From Panopea generosa (lineage: Eukaryota; Mollusca; Bivalvia; Adapedonta; Hiatellidae), in assembly GCA_029582155.1 (NCBI GenBank), contig CM055901.1, forward strand, positions 49,605,206 through 49,669,205: 64,000 nt of DNA, given 5' to 3'. The position numbers and the translations under genes were made by a program. Positions 27,101-34,179 of this stretch are shown here, piece by piece; within the stretch, counting starts at the first letter, position 1; each line of letters begins with the position of its first letter. The notes under the pieces were generated by a model. It saw only the letters and a program-made list of their open reading frames with translations, searched no databases and was not told the DNA's origin.

Positions 27101-27837
27101 AAATGGTAAAACAAAATCATTGTTGTTTCCAAACAGCAAGGTTTGTAACATAGTTCTGTTGATAATTAGTTTTTATGGACACTTGAGGGGTGGGGGTATG
27201 GTCTGAGGCGCTGAATTCTAATTATCACTTCTGAGATCGTGAGTTCGAGCCCAGCGTTGTCTCAAAAACTTCACTTGCTGAAAGACAATGATCTACTCAG
27301 ATCATTAACAGGACATGAAAAGTAAATTGAAGTTACAAAATAATAAGTCTGAAGAATCAGATATGATTAATGTGGCATCTCTTTTCATTGTTGTACGTTA
27401 ATAAATCTATATTTATCTTGTTTGTATTTATATGAGAACTTTACAAATAATTATCCATGTATTATAACTAACCCATACATTGTAATTACCCATACATTAC
27501 AACTATCTGTTTACAGGAACCTGTTAAACCACGAATTCCAACAATGATCATTTCTACTAGCAAATTACAACAGACTCCTACACGTGAAAAAGACAAAAAG
27601 AAAGGTTCATTAGTACGAACGTTTCGTTTACCCGGGGCTTCTCAATTGCAAGCCTCGGCACACAATACTACTTCTCCTGTACATAGTAACTCTTCTCATC
27701 ACACATCACATCATTCGTCATCGCGATCTCATCATAAAACGCCAACATCACAGCACAAAAAAAAGAAGAAAAAACGGAAACGGTATGTGTCCGACAATTC
27801 AGACGATGAAGATGACAGTGATTATGATCCGTATTGA
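29..27837 (+). CDS. NIPBL: Nipped-B-like protein (cohesin loader SCC2), 28 exons, 5' partial
   Basis: NIPBL/SCC2 with its partner MAU2/SCC4 loads cohesin onto chromosomes in the nucleus and stimulates cohesin ATPase and loop extrusion. The 28 exons below join in one frame into 1,170 codons plus TGA. Hallmarks in order: FARQFYMAQWFRD (residues 33-45), RTKAMKCL and RGVHGRFLD-STSVREAA (about 147-190, cohesin-associated HEAT region), VKMIRRVNDEDGIKKLVNE (249-266), RSLFTVGLMCKHF (about 495-508), KEEDLKEMGDV, QGLIHPVQCVPYLVAMGTD (about 667-686, start of the Nipped-B C-terminal domain), HHIDIIVSVSGSNLLQSF, YLKQHLKDMYGF and TEAAKVYDKP. An Asp/Glu-rich then Ser/His/Lys-rich tail ends in EDDSDYDPY. All borders are GT-AG and all phases match. 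The N-terminal MAU2-binding half lies upstream. The fold is all-helical HEAT repeats. Identification rests on remembered family sequence and is very strong. Confidence 0.97.
401..603 (+). CDS. NIPBL: NIPBL exon 2 of window
   Basis: Acceptor ATTTCAG ends at 400 and donor GTAAGT starts at 604. It opens with FARQFYMAQWFRD, a strongly conserved stretch of the family, then an acidic linker. It ends two bases into a Lys codon. Confidence 0.93.
890..1824 (+). repeat. Tandem AAGGTCAAGGTCAC array with conserved 3' flank (copy 1)
   Basis: NIPBL intron 2. The phrase AAAGGTCAAGGTCACAC recurs near 922, 1086 and, more diverged, near 1242, 1482 and 1640, spaced roughly 155-165 bp where intact. Each unit also carries forms of GATCAACATGACATGA and GTGTCTGGTCTGTAACTTTG. 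It ends in a 260-bp flank (1565-1824) shared with 23151-23408 and 35141-35400. The layout, a repeated core plus a fixed 3' flank, resembles the pearl-type non-autonomous elements of bivalves (analogy from memory). Confidence 0.8.
2467..2569 (+). CDS. NIPBL: NIPBL exon 3 of window
   Basis: Acceptor TTTCAG, donor GTATGT. It encodes PSPSKLDYDSACLVARYL and RPFAQSFDIYLGQ, matching the conserved RYL-RPFAQSFDIYL block, and restores phase 0 at its end. Confidence 0.93.
2768..2866 (+). CDS. NIPBL: NIPBL exon 4 of window
   Basis: Acceptor CTGCAG, donor GTAAGT, 33 codons. It reads ILKVLAENAVAIRTKAMKCL and then the helix ending DPGVLAR: start of the cohesin-associated HEAT segment. Confidence 0.94.
3028..3439 (+). 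repeat. Dispersed repeat, family B, uninterrupted copy
   Basis: NIPBL intron 4. It holds CATGTGGTTCCGGCTA, AATAGAATCACTGT and GATCTCTGCAGAGG, then GTATCAAGGTTCTAGGTTC, and ends TTGTTGTTTTTGTACATGTAG followed by GTAAAATCCTATTCATTCAT. The same order of blocks recurs at 45178-45600 plus 47107-47220, where a 1.5 kb insertion splits it. Confidence 0.75.
3462..3608 (+). CDS. NIPBL: NIPBL exon 5 of window
   Basis: Acceptor TTTATTACAG, donor GTAAGC, 49 codons. It contains MERGVHGRFLD and STSVREAAIELVGKFVL, the core of the HEAT domain found in SCC2 proteins. Confidence 0.95.
3988..4122 (+). CDS. NIPBL: NIPBL exon 6 of window
   Basis: Acceptor TTATTCAG, donor GTAGTT, 45 codons. DTGISVRKRVIKIFREI and CVKMIRRVNDEDGIK are near-invariant family blocks. 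Confidence 0.95.
4458..4562 (+). CDS. NIPBL: NIPBL exon 7 of window
   Basis: Acceptor CTTTACAG, donor GTAAGT, 35 codons. It begins KLVNEVFQTMWFTP, the HEAT helix after the VNDEDGIK motif. Confidence 0.93.
4898..4951 (+). CDS. NIPBL: NIPBL exon 8 of window
   Basis: A short 18-codon exon between acceptor CTTGTAG and donor GTAAGT, encoding VAASKDTGYEFIEQLLDN. It matches the family's VVAAC-DTGYDWFEQLL segment. Confidence 0.9.
5063..5195 (+). repeat. AGCTCGCCGGGACGAA-type dispersed repeat fragment
   Basis: NIPBL intron 8. A CpG-rich stretch starting TTTTTTTTAGCTCGCC and containing ATAACGCCGGCGCCATC stands out from the AT-rich intron and resembles ends of repeats I associate with bivalve genomes. 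Limits are uncertain. Confidence 0.4.
5432..5543 (+). CDS. NIPBL: NIPBL exon 9 of window
   Basis: Acceptor AATATTTCAG, donor GTGAGA. It encodes LLKKDEHGNYNKAALTSCRQ and IVDCLVENVLRLEEISV and ends one base into an Asp codon. Confidence 0.92.
6152..6279 (+). CDS. NIPBL: NIPBL exon 10 of window
   Basis: Acceptor GTTTTACAG, donor GTAAGT. It encodes STLYLFSKIKPDLMVEHAT and LQPYLNIKCN. The correct frame is set by the preceding exon; the longer open frame through this region is a shadow. Confidence 0.92.
6889..7029 (+). CDS. NIPBL: NIPBL exon 11 of window
   Basis: Acceptor TTGTTGTAG, donor GTAAGT, 47 codons. It contains ARILELVIPLMDHPSENFL and EEDMIKLILNHGM, typical of the mid-HEAT region. Confidence 0.94.
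7360..7453 (+). CDS. NIPBL: NIPBL exon 12 of window
   Basis: Acceptor TTCATTTCAG, donor GTAAGT. It encodes VLESCVSCLGAVVNNVSQNY, the conserved CVSCLGAVVN helix, and ends one base into a Gly codon. Confidence 0.94.
8086..8237 (+). CDS. NIPBL: NIPBL exon 13 of window
   Basis: Acceptor TTGTTACAG, donor GTAAGT. It encodes KPTLLRSLFTVGLMCKHFNF, one of the best-conserved NIPBL signatures. Confidence 0.95.
8774..8867 (+). CDS. NIPBL: NIPBL exon 14 of window
   Basis: Acceptor AATTTCCAG, donor GTAGAA (weaker). It encodes ETIFDVLVYYTTHQDEDVQI and KALAGL, ending one base into Gly. It matches the family's FTKHSDEEVQTKAIIGLG. Confidence 0.92.
9731..9837 (+). CDS. NIPBL: NIPBL exon 15 of window
   Basis: Acceptor is a T-rich tract plus CAG, donor GTAAGT. 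It completes the IGLGF-type turn with GFLAVRHYEYMLGRTLKTMY and ends CMKLKCQ in phase 0. Confidence 0.92.
10290..10356 (+). CDS. NIPBL: NIPBL exon 16 of window
   Basis: Acceptor TTTATTTTAG, donor GTAAGT. It encodes VLKNLYIYLVEEEVRMARSD and ends one base into a Trp codon, matching the family's VLKNLQTYLQEED block. Confidence 0.92.
10612..10806 (-). repeat. tRNA-derived SINE, family 1 (minus strand)
   Basis: NIPBL intron 16. Read on the minus strand it has a B-box-like GGGTTCGATCC, then ATTCTACCCAGGAAG and CACTTTACCCACATATGC, ending CTTGTTTCACAATCGA. The same order of blocks occurs at 38672-38830, and a related SINE sits at 35881-36032 and 36056-36236. Confidence 0.65.
10911..10965 (+). CDS. 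NIPBL: NIPBL exon 17 of window
   Basis: Acceptor ATTTACAG; donor GTTTGT is non-optimal but fixed by frame. It encodes KKHAKEEDLKEMGDVQSG; EDLKEMGDV is a hallmark. Confidence 0.92.
11314..11449 (+). CDS. NIPBL: NIPBL exon 18 of window
   Basis: Acceptor GTTACAG, donor GTATGT. It encodes MASTIMQVYLKQVLESFF and LRQGLIHPVQ, leading into the C-terminal Nipped-B domain. Confidence 0.95.
11996..12103 (+). CDS. NIPBL: NIPBL exon 19 of window
   Basis: Acceptor CTATTTTCAG, donor GTATGT, 36 codons. It encodes CVPYLVAMGTDTEAPIRIKA and EIEKKYPGFIH, the start of the sister-chromatid-cohesion C-terminal domain. It is followed by a 4.1 kb transposon-laden intron. Confidence 0.95.
12149..15069. mobile_element. 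hAT-like TIR element, split by a nested element
   Basis: NIPBL intron 19. The left end CAGTGTTTTCTCCAG (12149) is matched in inverted form by CTGGAGAAAACACTG at the right end (to 15069). Removing the nested element at 12739-14605 and one TTA copy leaves 1,051 bp, close to the 1,011 bp of the related element at 24725-25735. The first 40 bp or so of both elements are alike (CAG[T/G]GTTTTCTC, then GTTTC-TGCGT). No transposase is visible and flanking duplications are not clear. The hAT label rests only on the CAG[T/G]G end. Confidence 0.6.
12739..14605. mobile_element. PIF/Harbinger-like TIR element, non-autonomous, 1.87 kb
   Basis: Begins GGGCTTTTCCAGAATTAAAT, and the right end (to 14605) is its inverse. 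It is flanked by TTA on both sides (12736-12738 and 14606-14608). The TIR continues through GTATGGGGGGG and CGGACGGCA, and subterminal copies of AATTAAAATTTTATGC lie inside both arms. The interior has a CpG-rich patch (12955-13120) and open frames of 87 and 147 codons (13318-13581, 13482-13925) that I do not recognise; no DDE or Myb-like domain is visible. TSD and end sequence suggest PIF/Harbinger. Confidence 0.75.
15678..16140 (+). repeat. AGCTCTACTGGCC-type dispersed element
   Basis: Starts TTTTTAGCTCTACTGGCC and ends near CAGTAGAGCGTCTTCAGGCC, with GAAATTCAAGATGGCCACC in the middle. Related sequence recurs at 36955-37140 and, more decayed, at 17745-18700. An open frame of 100 codons crosses its 3' part into exon 20 and is not a gene. 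Confidence 0.6.
16232..16438 (+). CDS. NIPBL: NIPBL exon 20 of window
   Basis: Acceptor GTTTTATAG, donor GTAAGT, 69 codons. It contains MKALQGIKMCFRLQEIL, SHRRAILTTLLNLLDDSA; the RxHRRAFLxSLLNLFDD motif is conserved. Confidence 0.95.
16992..17138 (+). CDS. NIPBL: NIPBL exon 21 of window
   Basis: Acceptor TGACTTTCAG, donor GTAAGT, 49 codons. It includes YIVDNLAFFVYTTQDEPLF and HHIDIIVSVSGSNLLQSF, near-identical across animals. Confidence 0.95.
17139..19701. other. Long NIPBL intron 21, decayed repeats only
   Basis: No exon-like or RNA-gene signal seen. About 17745-18700 resembles, weakly, the AGCTCTACTGGCC family (TTCAGGATGGACACCATTAC). The rest is AT-rich unique-looking sequence. Confidence 0.5.
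19702..19737 (+). CDS. NIPBL: NIPBL candidate micro-exon 22
   Basis: A 36-nt, phase-neutral candidate exon after acceptor TTTATTTGTAG with a weak donor GTACTT. It encodes KLNYRDDRASKM. It falls where the family has a basic, poorly conserved insertion between LLQSF and the acidic linker, so sequence cannot confirm it. It could be alternatively spliced or spurious. Confidence 0.5.
20420..20449 (+). CDS. NIPBL: NIPBL candidate micro-exon 23
   Basis: A 30-nt, phase-neutral candidate encoding NKKTRNTRSK, a basic nuclear-localisation-like stretch. The acceptor ends TAATGTAG with a poor pyrimidine tract; the donor is GTAGCG. Related proteins carry basic RKSRKR-type sequence here, which is the main support. 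Confidence 0.5.
21167..21370 (+). pseudogene. Tc1-like transposase C-terminal relic
   Basis: One frame reads PIIEHVWDELVRCINARQQQ then ALGQEWNNIYQ and ends at a stop. This closely follows the C-terminus of Tc1/mariner-superfamily transposases (NPIEHxWDEL, then ALxQEWxNIPQ, then a basic SMRRR tract). The catalytic DDE region is absent and the basic tract has decayed. It is a fragment with no full element around it. Confidence 0.8.
22003..22312 (+). mobile_element. tRNA-derived SINE, family 2, with 12-bp target duplication
   Basis: The A-box region reads GTGGTCTGGTGGTAGAGG and the B-box region GGGTTTGTTCCCCG. The unique body includes AGCATTTAGAGGAAAGTTC and ATGATACTCCCAGTG. The tail is GTTGAAAGCGACGCTAAAC followed by ACAACAATA. 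Flanks are the exact duplication TAACTATGAGGA (21991-22002 and 22313-22324), so it inserted by target-primed reverse transcription and is fairly recent. Confidence 0.9.
22630..22720 (+). CDS. NIPBL: NIPBL exon 24 of window (acidic linker)
   Basis: Acceptor ATGTTTCAG, donor GTTTGT. It encodes the linker GLSNTGVTENGISDRKGYY followed by six Asp residues and KNTLL, ending one base into Asp. The acidic run parallels the Ser/Asp-rich linker of vertebrate NIPBL. Confidence 0.85.
22807..22981. mobile_element. MITE with GGGCTNTTCC termini, 175 bp
   Basis: NIPBL intron 24. The left end GGGCTATTCCATTTAAACAT pairs with the inverted right end ATGTTTAAATGGAACAGCCC. The TIR runs about 36 bp through CTACCCATGG. 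It is flanked by TTTA on both sides. The termini match those of the element at 12739-14605 in sequence and spacing. Confidence 0.85.
23151..23408 (+). repeat. 3' flank of the AAGGTCAAGGTCAC family (copy 2)
   Basis: NIPBL intron 24. It starts TTGACACAAGTGATCAACAT and ends GCGACATTTCTTGTTTG. It matches 1565-1824 and 35141-35400 and has one AAGGTCAAGGTTACAC core but no tandem array. Confidence 0.8.
23462..23576 (+). CDS. NIPBL: NIPBL exon 25 of window
   Basis: Acceptor TCTATATAG, donor GTAAGT. It encodes IAQGCILLLYLKQHLKDMYG, matching the conserved SQGILLLLMLKQHLKNLCGF block, and ends two bases into Ser. Confidence 0.95.
24157..24331 (+). CDS. NIPBL: NIPBL exon 26 of window
   Basis: Acceptor CTTTTTTCAG, donor GTAAGT. 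It encodes KIQNYSPTEAAKVYDKPLSR, the last strongly conserved block of the protein, then a charged helix ending REKLVNEYQS. Confidence 0.95.
24725..25735. mobile_element. hAT-like TIR element, 1.01 kb, no transposase
   Basis: NIPBL intron 26. The left end is CAGGGTTTTCTCGAACGC and the inverted right end is CTAGGGAAACCCCTG. The left end resembles the 12149 element. Near the right end is a hairpin CCCCAATATTGGTGTTGGGG (25672-25691). No coding region is seen and no clean 8-bp duplication. Confidence 0.6.
26498..26752 (+). CDS. NIPBL: NIPBL exon 27 of window
   Basis: Acceptor TTCTCACCAG, donor GTAAGT, 85 codons. It begins FKDLMLSVDPPDEDDSDD, comparable to the FKLLMEHLDPDEEEE segment of vertebrates, then a low-complexity acidic region, probably disordered. 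Confidence 0.92.
27186..27330 (+). repeat. SINE-like tRNA-derived fragment
   Basis: NIPBL intron 27. It has an A-box-like GGTATGGTCTGAGGCGC and a B-box-like GTGAGTTCGAGCCC, 51 nt apart. The body is too diverged to assign. Confidence 0.5.
27517..27837 (+). CDS. NIPBL: NIPBL exon 28, terminal coding exon with stop
   Basis: Acceptor TGTTTACAG; 106 codons plus TGA. The tail is rich in Ser, His and Thr, then a dense Lys/Arg run (HKKKKKKRKRY), then EDDSDYDPY. The basic run could act as nuclear localisation or DNA-contact sequence (inference). Confidence 0.93.
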   Translation, partial: EPVKPRIPTMIISTSKLQQTPTREKDKKKGSLVRTFRLPGASQLQASAHNTTSPVHSNSSHHTSHHSSSRSHHKTPTSQHKKKKKKRKRYVSDNSDDEDDSDYDPY

Positions 27838-28632
27838 AGTTGACAAAAGATTGGTGATAGTGATCCGTGGATGTGATAGTCAGGCACAGCATAATGTGAT
27901 TCAGTGTGAGCTTTACGCGGTGGAATTTAAATATTGAATTGTTGGAGTCGAGGCGAAGCAAGGATAAAAGAAAAATATCCCTTTTGAGGTGAGAAATAGG
28001 AGGTGAAACCTGGATACCACAAGCGAGTCAGTCCCATGGTAGTTGTTGCACAAAATAACATGTATGTCAACTATATCATGCAGAATACATTGGGTTGAAA
28101 TATTTCTAAAGTTTATTTATGGTTACAATAAAATTTAATCGGTGTTTTCCAGATGCCTTCATTGTGAAGTATGTTGTTACCAAACACAATGAACTTGATT
28201 GTTTATTACATTATTTTGTGGTTGAAAAAGGTTAATTTGTAATACCATTTGTAATAATCTTATTAAAAATATAACAATCTAGTCATGAACTTTGAAAGAC
28301 ATTCCCATAAGCCCTACATAACATTAAAGCACTAGGTAATGCATGTTGTGTTAGTTACAATATGTTCCCACAGCAGAATAATGAATGGAGGTGCATGCAT
28401 GTTATACCATATGTAATATGTGATAAAATTGCATAGTATGTAATATGGAAGATCTTGCAGTATCAAATTTAAACATGTATTTCTGACCACTATGTCAATG
28501 AAAGCTCTCCAAGGTTGGACAAATGCATGTATCTGATTAGTAATTGCTTCAACCAGATCTGACCCTGGCTTTTGAAAGATTTTTGTTTCTTAATGTGATA
28601 AAATAAAGCTAACATTAATACAGAACAATTTT
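27838..28632 (+). other. NIPBL: Probable NIPBL 3' UTR
   Basis: Non-coding sequence after the NIPBL stop. AATAAA hexamers occur at 28127-28132 and 28602-28607. Which site is used, and the exact 3' end, cannot be decided from sequence alone. Confidence 0.55.
28127..28132 (+). promoter_or_regulatory. Polyadenylation signal AATAAA (first candidate)
   Basis: Canonical hexamer 290 nt past the NIPBL stop; a second one lies at 28602-28607. Confidence 0.5.
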
Positions 28633-29712
28633 CATTGTGCAGATCAAAATTAATTACAATCAGGAATTGAGTTGTTTCTTGAAGCATAATAAATATGTAA
28701 AGATCTTTGTTGTTGTTTGTTCAGTTTGATTGTTGGATCTGAAGATGTTGATTTTCCTCAGCTGTTTTATTTATTGCATTTATATAATAACCTTACAAAG
28801 AAAAGAGAGAAAGAAAAAAGCAAGTGTTTTTTTTCACTTGTTTTTTTTTTCTTCTTTGTTGATTGTATGAGAGAGATACGATACATGTACTTGGCATTTT
28901 GAACAGGATTTACATTGTTTTATCAAAACCAGAAGAAAAAAAAACTGTGATATTTTGTATCTGTAAATTTTCATATTCAGCAATCCATTTTATTATAAAA
29001 ATCAAAGTGTAAAGTATGGTCTTCTTGTTTTAAATACGCTATAAATTTATTTATTTCTAGATCGGAATTTTCTATAAAAATTGAAGAAAGGGAAGCTGTT
29101 TTAGATTAAACATGGAAAAAACAATAATAAATAACTACAAATTAGAATGAGAGTGATTTCATTGAGAAATAAACTGCTGACAATATCAATTGATAGATAT
29201 GAAAGGAGCATGTTTGTTGCGTGACTGTTGGGAGTTAATGCTAGTCAGAATACAGAAATACATAAATAAAATGGACCAGGCTAAATACTTTGAAGTACAG
29301 AATTTGACATACATGGCTGCATATTTTATATCGAGATCCAACAGACAAGATTCAAGGTTCAAAAATAACTAGAACACACAGAACAAGAACACAGTTTCTG
29401 TGATACGTGATTCAAAAACAGATGAAGTAAGTCGGGGGGGCCTGAAGTTTATTTTCAAAGCTACTAAATCGTCCTGCCCTCCCAAACGTTTTTAGTTCAT
29501 CTCTTTTGAAAAAAACGAAGATTTATTGTCATGTTTTTGGTGTCTTCCGCTGATTAAAGTTTTATGTTTAACTCAGCTTTTTCTCTGTTTCTGAACAAAC
29601 TACTTGTGTTATAGTGATTAAACTTCATAAACACATTCATATTATGTTATAGAAACAAGGTATGTAGCTCATGTGCCATACTTTTTGCTCTAAAACTTTA
29701 GGTTAAATTGTT
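28633..29712. other. Intergenic, no gene seen
   Basis: AT-rich sequence with homopolymer runs. No coding frame, RNA gene or repeat I can name. Confidence 0.5.
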
Positions 29713-30320
29713 TTTTAGCTCACCTGAGCCAAAGGCTCACAGGTGAACTTTTGTGATCGCCTGGTGTTCGTCGGCCGTCGTCTGTCTTCCATCATTAACT
29801 TTTAGCTTCTAACAACTTCTCCTCTGAAACCACTGGGTCAAATTTGATATAACTTGACAGAAATGTTCCTTGGATGACCCTCTACCAAGTTTGTTCCAAG
29901 CCATCGTGATTTGTCAAAAAACATGGCCACCAGGGGGCTGGGCAAGTTTAATTAGTAAAAACGTAAAAAATCTTCTTGTTAGAAACAACTTGATTTTAAA
30001 ATAATTTCACAGAAATGTTTCTTGGAGGAACCCCTATCAAGTTTGTTCAAACCGTAGTGATTTGTCAAAAAACATGGCAGCCAGGGAGTGGGGTTAGATT
30101 ACTATATAAGCTATAGTAAAAATCTTCTTGTCAGAAACCACCGGATCAATTTTAAAACAATTTTGCAGAAATGTTCCTTTGGTGACCCTTTACCAAGTTT
30201 GTTTGAGCCATTGTGGTTTGCTAAAAAACATGACCACCACAGTGAGGTGCTAGTTTACTGTATAGGCAGCTATAGTAAAAACTTCAAAAGTCTTCTTGTC
30301 AGAATCTACTGACCTGATGG
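29713..30320 (+). repeat. AGCTCACCTGAGCC hairpin-headed dispersed repeat
   Basis: Begins TTAGCTCACCTGAGCCAAAG and folds on GGCTCACAGGTGA (29718-29745). It is followed by GTGATCGCCTGGTGTTCGTC, then three units of about 150 bp with AAATGTTCCTTGGATGACCC, CAAGTTTGTTC and AAAAAACATGGCC. This head is very common in bivalve genomes (from memory). The array is truncated at a G-run near 30320. Confidence 0.75.
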
Positions 30321-31569
30321 GGGGGTGGGGAATCTATAAAAGAGCAAATAGTGGTATGAACTTAATATAAGAAAAGCTAGCTTTAATAATTAAGTATGTT
30401 GAAACATACCTGTACATGATTCACTCTTGGTTATCAGCAATTAGACTGAGTAAAACTCCCAATTGTGTTTACTTTTTTATGAATTATCCTTTTCGTATCA
30501 TTTGAAGGATAACAATTTCCATGTTCAATCTGCCACTGGTCTATTTATTTCCAGCTTAGATGACATTCATCTTCTGATGTCTCGGTTATTTTGGTTTCTG
30601 TTTATCAAGAAGCTTCATACTCAAAGGGGTGATGCTATCGTTTTGTATCAGCATTCCAAAAATTGTACTTTTAATACGTTTTATGTTGAAAAATTAACTT
30701 AATTTAAACTGCACTAATTTACATTGCATATTATCAATTAATTTTGCTATCGGAGTTTAAAGTGATTTTTAAGGAAATCTTTTTTATACAAGCGATTCTC
30801 CCTTAAAAGGAGTACATTCTATAATGTAGTGGCTTTATTTGTTGTATTTTGGTTATTTTAACCAAACTTGCACCAGCTACTTTGTTAACCTTCTGGCCTG
30901 CACTAGAATATTGTTTATTTGTCGCTTCTGTCTGACCCACAGTCATTCAAAAATTTGTTTTGGTGTTAATAAAAAAAATACCAGGTCAATAAAAACTAGT
31001 ATGGGTATGAGTCGGAATTGGCAAACGAACATATTTAAGGGTGGTTTGATTGTTTCAGTAGTCCAGTAAATGTTGCAACGACGAAGCTTTGTTATGGTTT
31101 GATAAACGTTTGAAATATTTTATTTTGAGACACTTACTACCTGAATATAGACCATAGCCAGAGTCTAGAATAAATATACTCATGGTGAAGAAATATTCTT
31201 CTATAAAAATGATTATTTTCTTGGCATCAAGAGGCACCATTTTTGTTGAGACTGATAGGTTTCAATTGTGATAGAAACAATGATGCAAACTGAAAAACAT
31301 TAACTGCCACTAAATAGCTGCAGCAATTACCATATATGTCTCAAATATCTTGAGTGCATGATTTTCACCAAGGGAAAAAATTATCTTCTCTTTATCTTCA
31401 TCAACAGCTTACTCTTATATAAATTATGCAATGAATTTTGCTGTAGTCTTTAAAATTTGTTTTTGTATGTTAAATGCTCCAATATTAATTTAAATCAACA
31501 TCGTCTTTTCAGGGCTTTTTTAATGACTTATACAGCAGCACACATCTATTGATATACATGTAGGAACAT
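30321..31569. other. Intergenic, no gene seen
   Basis: AT-rich. Short open frames (to 79 codons) look random. Confidence 0.5.
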
Positions 31570-31767
31570 TTAACCCTTTACTCCATAGATACACATTTTC
31601 CCGCACCAATTACAGAAGGCCTTTGAAAACAGTGCAGGAAGAGATCCTGTACTGTTTTCCACTCTGTCAGTTAATATAAACATAATTCACCTATGACCGG
31701 TATGTGGTGAATTAATGCTTTCAATATTTGAAGTGTCCAAAGGCGTCTATATGAAGTAAAGGGTTAA
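31570..31767. mobile_element. TTAA-flanked MITE, copy 1 (198 bp)
   Basis: Bounded by TTAA and inverted ends CCCTTTACTCCATA and TATGAAGTAAAGGG. It contains an internal hairpin AAACAGTGCAGGAAG paired with CCTGTACTGTTTT (31629-31660). TTAA flanks plus CCC ends suggest a piggyBac-mobilised MITE. Copies occur at 47409 (opposite orientation) and 62335 (damaged). Confidence 0.85.
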
Positions 31768-33954
31768 TGAAGCATTGTTAACTGCACCATTTATGTTCAA
31801 ATTTTCTGTAAATTTATTTAATTAAATTATTCCAAAGTTTAAATATAAATCGGAGTAAGTAGGACTATATTACTGTGAAAATGGGTCTTGTATGTCATTC
31901 ATTACAAAATATAAACACAGTTTCCTGAATAAAAAACAATGATTTAAATGAAATGTTTGAGATGTTTTAAAGTCTCCAATCATTAACTATATCACTTACT
32001 AGTTTTACTGGTACGCACACCATGAAAGTGAATTTGTTATGTTTTGCAAATAGTTAATTCTGATATATATATATTAATTCAATAAGGATAGCATGTTGTA
32101 CCAGAAGAACAAACACCAGTTCTGGTCGTTATATTGAAAGGCCTTTATGACAACCATTGATTTGTTTGAGATCTTGAAGTGAAAATTGAAATCATTTTTT
32201 AGTTACATTTACTTTTAAAATCAAGGTGGTGCTACCAATTTTAAGTAAGTTTGATGTTGCATAAAAATAAAAAAAATCATTAATAATAGAGAAAAATATA
32301 TATGCTTGTTCTACCAAATGTAAATTAATTTGCTAAAATAAAAATGTAAATGGGTTCAAGATTAAATGGTTTATTCTTCTTTTTATTTTTTTGCCTTAAG
32401 TCAGATAGTTTGAGCAATTCATTTAAAGTAGAATTCACAGGATGTTGGTACAGGAACATATAACTAAGATACAGTACTTTATATCTTCAACTACATCAGT
32501 GCATTAGCACAAAGAGTCCTATTTATTATATAAATTTGGCTCATTAAATAAATGTTAATAGTATAAACATAACACATAATTACCCAGAACTATCTACCAG
32601 TATAATAAAATGCAGTTATGCTTTATAAAATGCCGTTATCTTAAACTGATTAAAACTACAGTCAGGCACAAATCCATGACGCAACAATATCATAATCATA
32701 TTTAGATATGCAAGAACCGAGTGCTTCCTGCATTTATTTTTACTACAAAAATCTTTTGCACATGTATGTAATACAGAATTTTGAATTCTTGTTTCTTGTG
32801 TGACCCGTGATGGAAGAAGACCAATATAAGTAAGCAATTTTAATATTTCTGTTTTAAGGCAACACACATTCTTGATCATGTGGGAGAGCTTGAAATTTAA
32901 AAATGAAAGGGCAATTATTTGCAAATTATTGTTCAAAATCGCAGCATATTTATGTCGTTTAAAAAGCATTTTATTTGTTGAGATTGTCGTATATATCTTG
33001 TGTGCATTATATTTGCAGCGAGTAAATATACGTTGTGTAATATTTATTGAACTGTTGTTGTTTTCCAAGTCTTGAAAGAGATTTTCAGTCTGCAAAAGTA
33101 TCAAATATTTTATTAATGTAATACCAGTAAATATTTTATGTGTCTGTCGAAACATTTTTACAGTTTTTACTGTAAATACTGCAAAGTTTATGTATGCAAA
33201 CTGCTGTTTTGTCGAGAAAAGAGAATTATTTTTAATTGATGTTTCGGTGTTTGGTCTCTTATTTTACTGTTGGTTAACATGTTCATATTTTTTACCTTTG
33301 TAAATTAAAACATTTCATTATTCGCTCATCTGTTTATATGTTGCCATATCATCTATATTGATGTTCATTTACTATTTATTTATATAATGTTTTATAAACT
33401 TAAAAAAAAAAGTTCTATTACAAATTTTCCATAAAAATCACTTTTCAAACCCATCAGTTCTGCAAATTGCGGTTAAAGAATTAAAATTGACAACAAAAAA
33501 TTATAAAAATACAAATTTACATATTGTTGCTTCTTCATTTATTTTCCTGAACATTAGTGTACCCGTGGTTGTATTGAATTGATGAATTTGGTTTACCAAC
33601 ATACCAACACAAAACAGTTAGAGGGTGCCAACAATACTTATTTTCAATGCAAATCAATGTATGGAATGACACTAGAACCTTGATAGCTGCAGATTGTGTG
33701 GCATTATTAAAACACGGATTGATAATTTAACCAGAATAATGAGTGACCAAAAAAAAGACAAAATGGACATGACTGGAGGATTCCTGACTATTTGCAGAAA
33801 TGGACAATGTGCTCATTCTTACCCAGAACCACACGGGTTTACTAATATGTTGTATAAGATTAACAAAAACTCAAGCAAACCAATCTCCACAAGTAACTGA
33901 TACTTTTCTCACTTGAATCGGCGATGAGAGACGACTAACAATGAGACATAATGT
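31768..33954. other. Intergenic, no supported gene
   Basis: AT-rich. A minus-strand open frame of 179 codons (32616-33155) is the longest in the window, but its composition is Ile/Asn/Lys-rich and matches no family I know. I do not call it a gene. Confidence 0.45.
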
Positions 33955-34055
33955 TGTATATCAGTCATAGAAGAGACTGGTCAGGCGGTGATTCAAACTC
34001 AAGACCCCTGGATTGATAGTTGGACGCACTATCGACTGAATATTACTTATCCGGT
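33955..34055 (-). repeat. SINE-like tRNA-derived fragment (minus strand)
   Basis: On the minus strand, AGTCGATAGTGCGTCCAAC resembles an A box and GTCTTGAGTTTGAATCACC a B box. No tail is seen. Confidence 0.4.
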
Positions 34056-34179
34056 TTTGCATTAGTATTGACTGCTCTTCCCCTCTGACAGTATCTGAAA
34101 ATGATGTTACACCAGTCCTGAACTTGCGCTTTTTATATAGTATTGCAGCATCCTTCCATCAGATATTTCGTGTCCAGCC

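Noticed and set aside
32616-33155. 179-codon minus-strand open frame, the longest in the window
   Set aside because: Ile/Lys/Asn/Thr-rich composition of AT-rich noise, no recognisable motif, no promoter or splice context. Conservation in a related species would reopen it.
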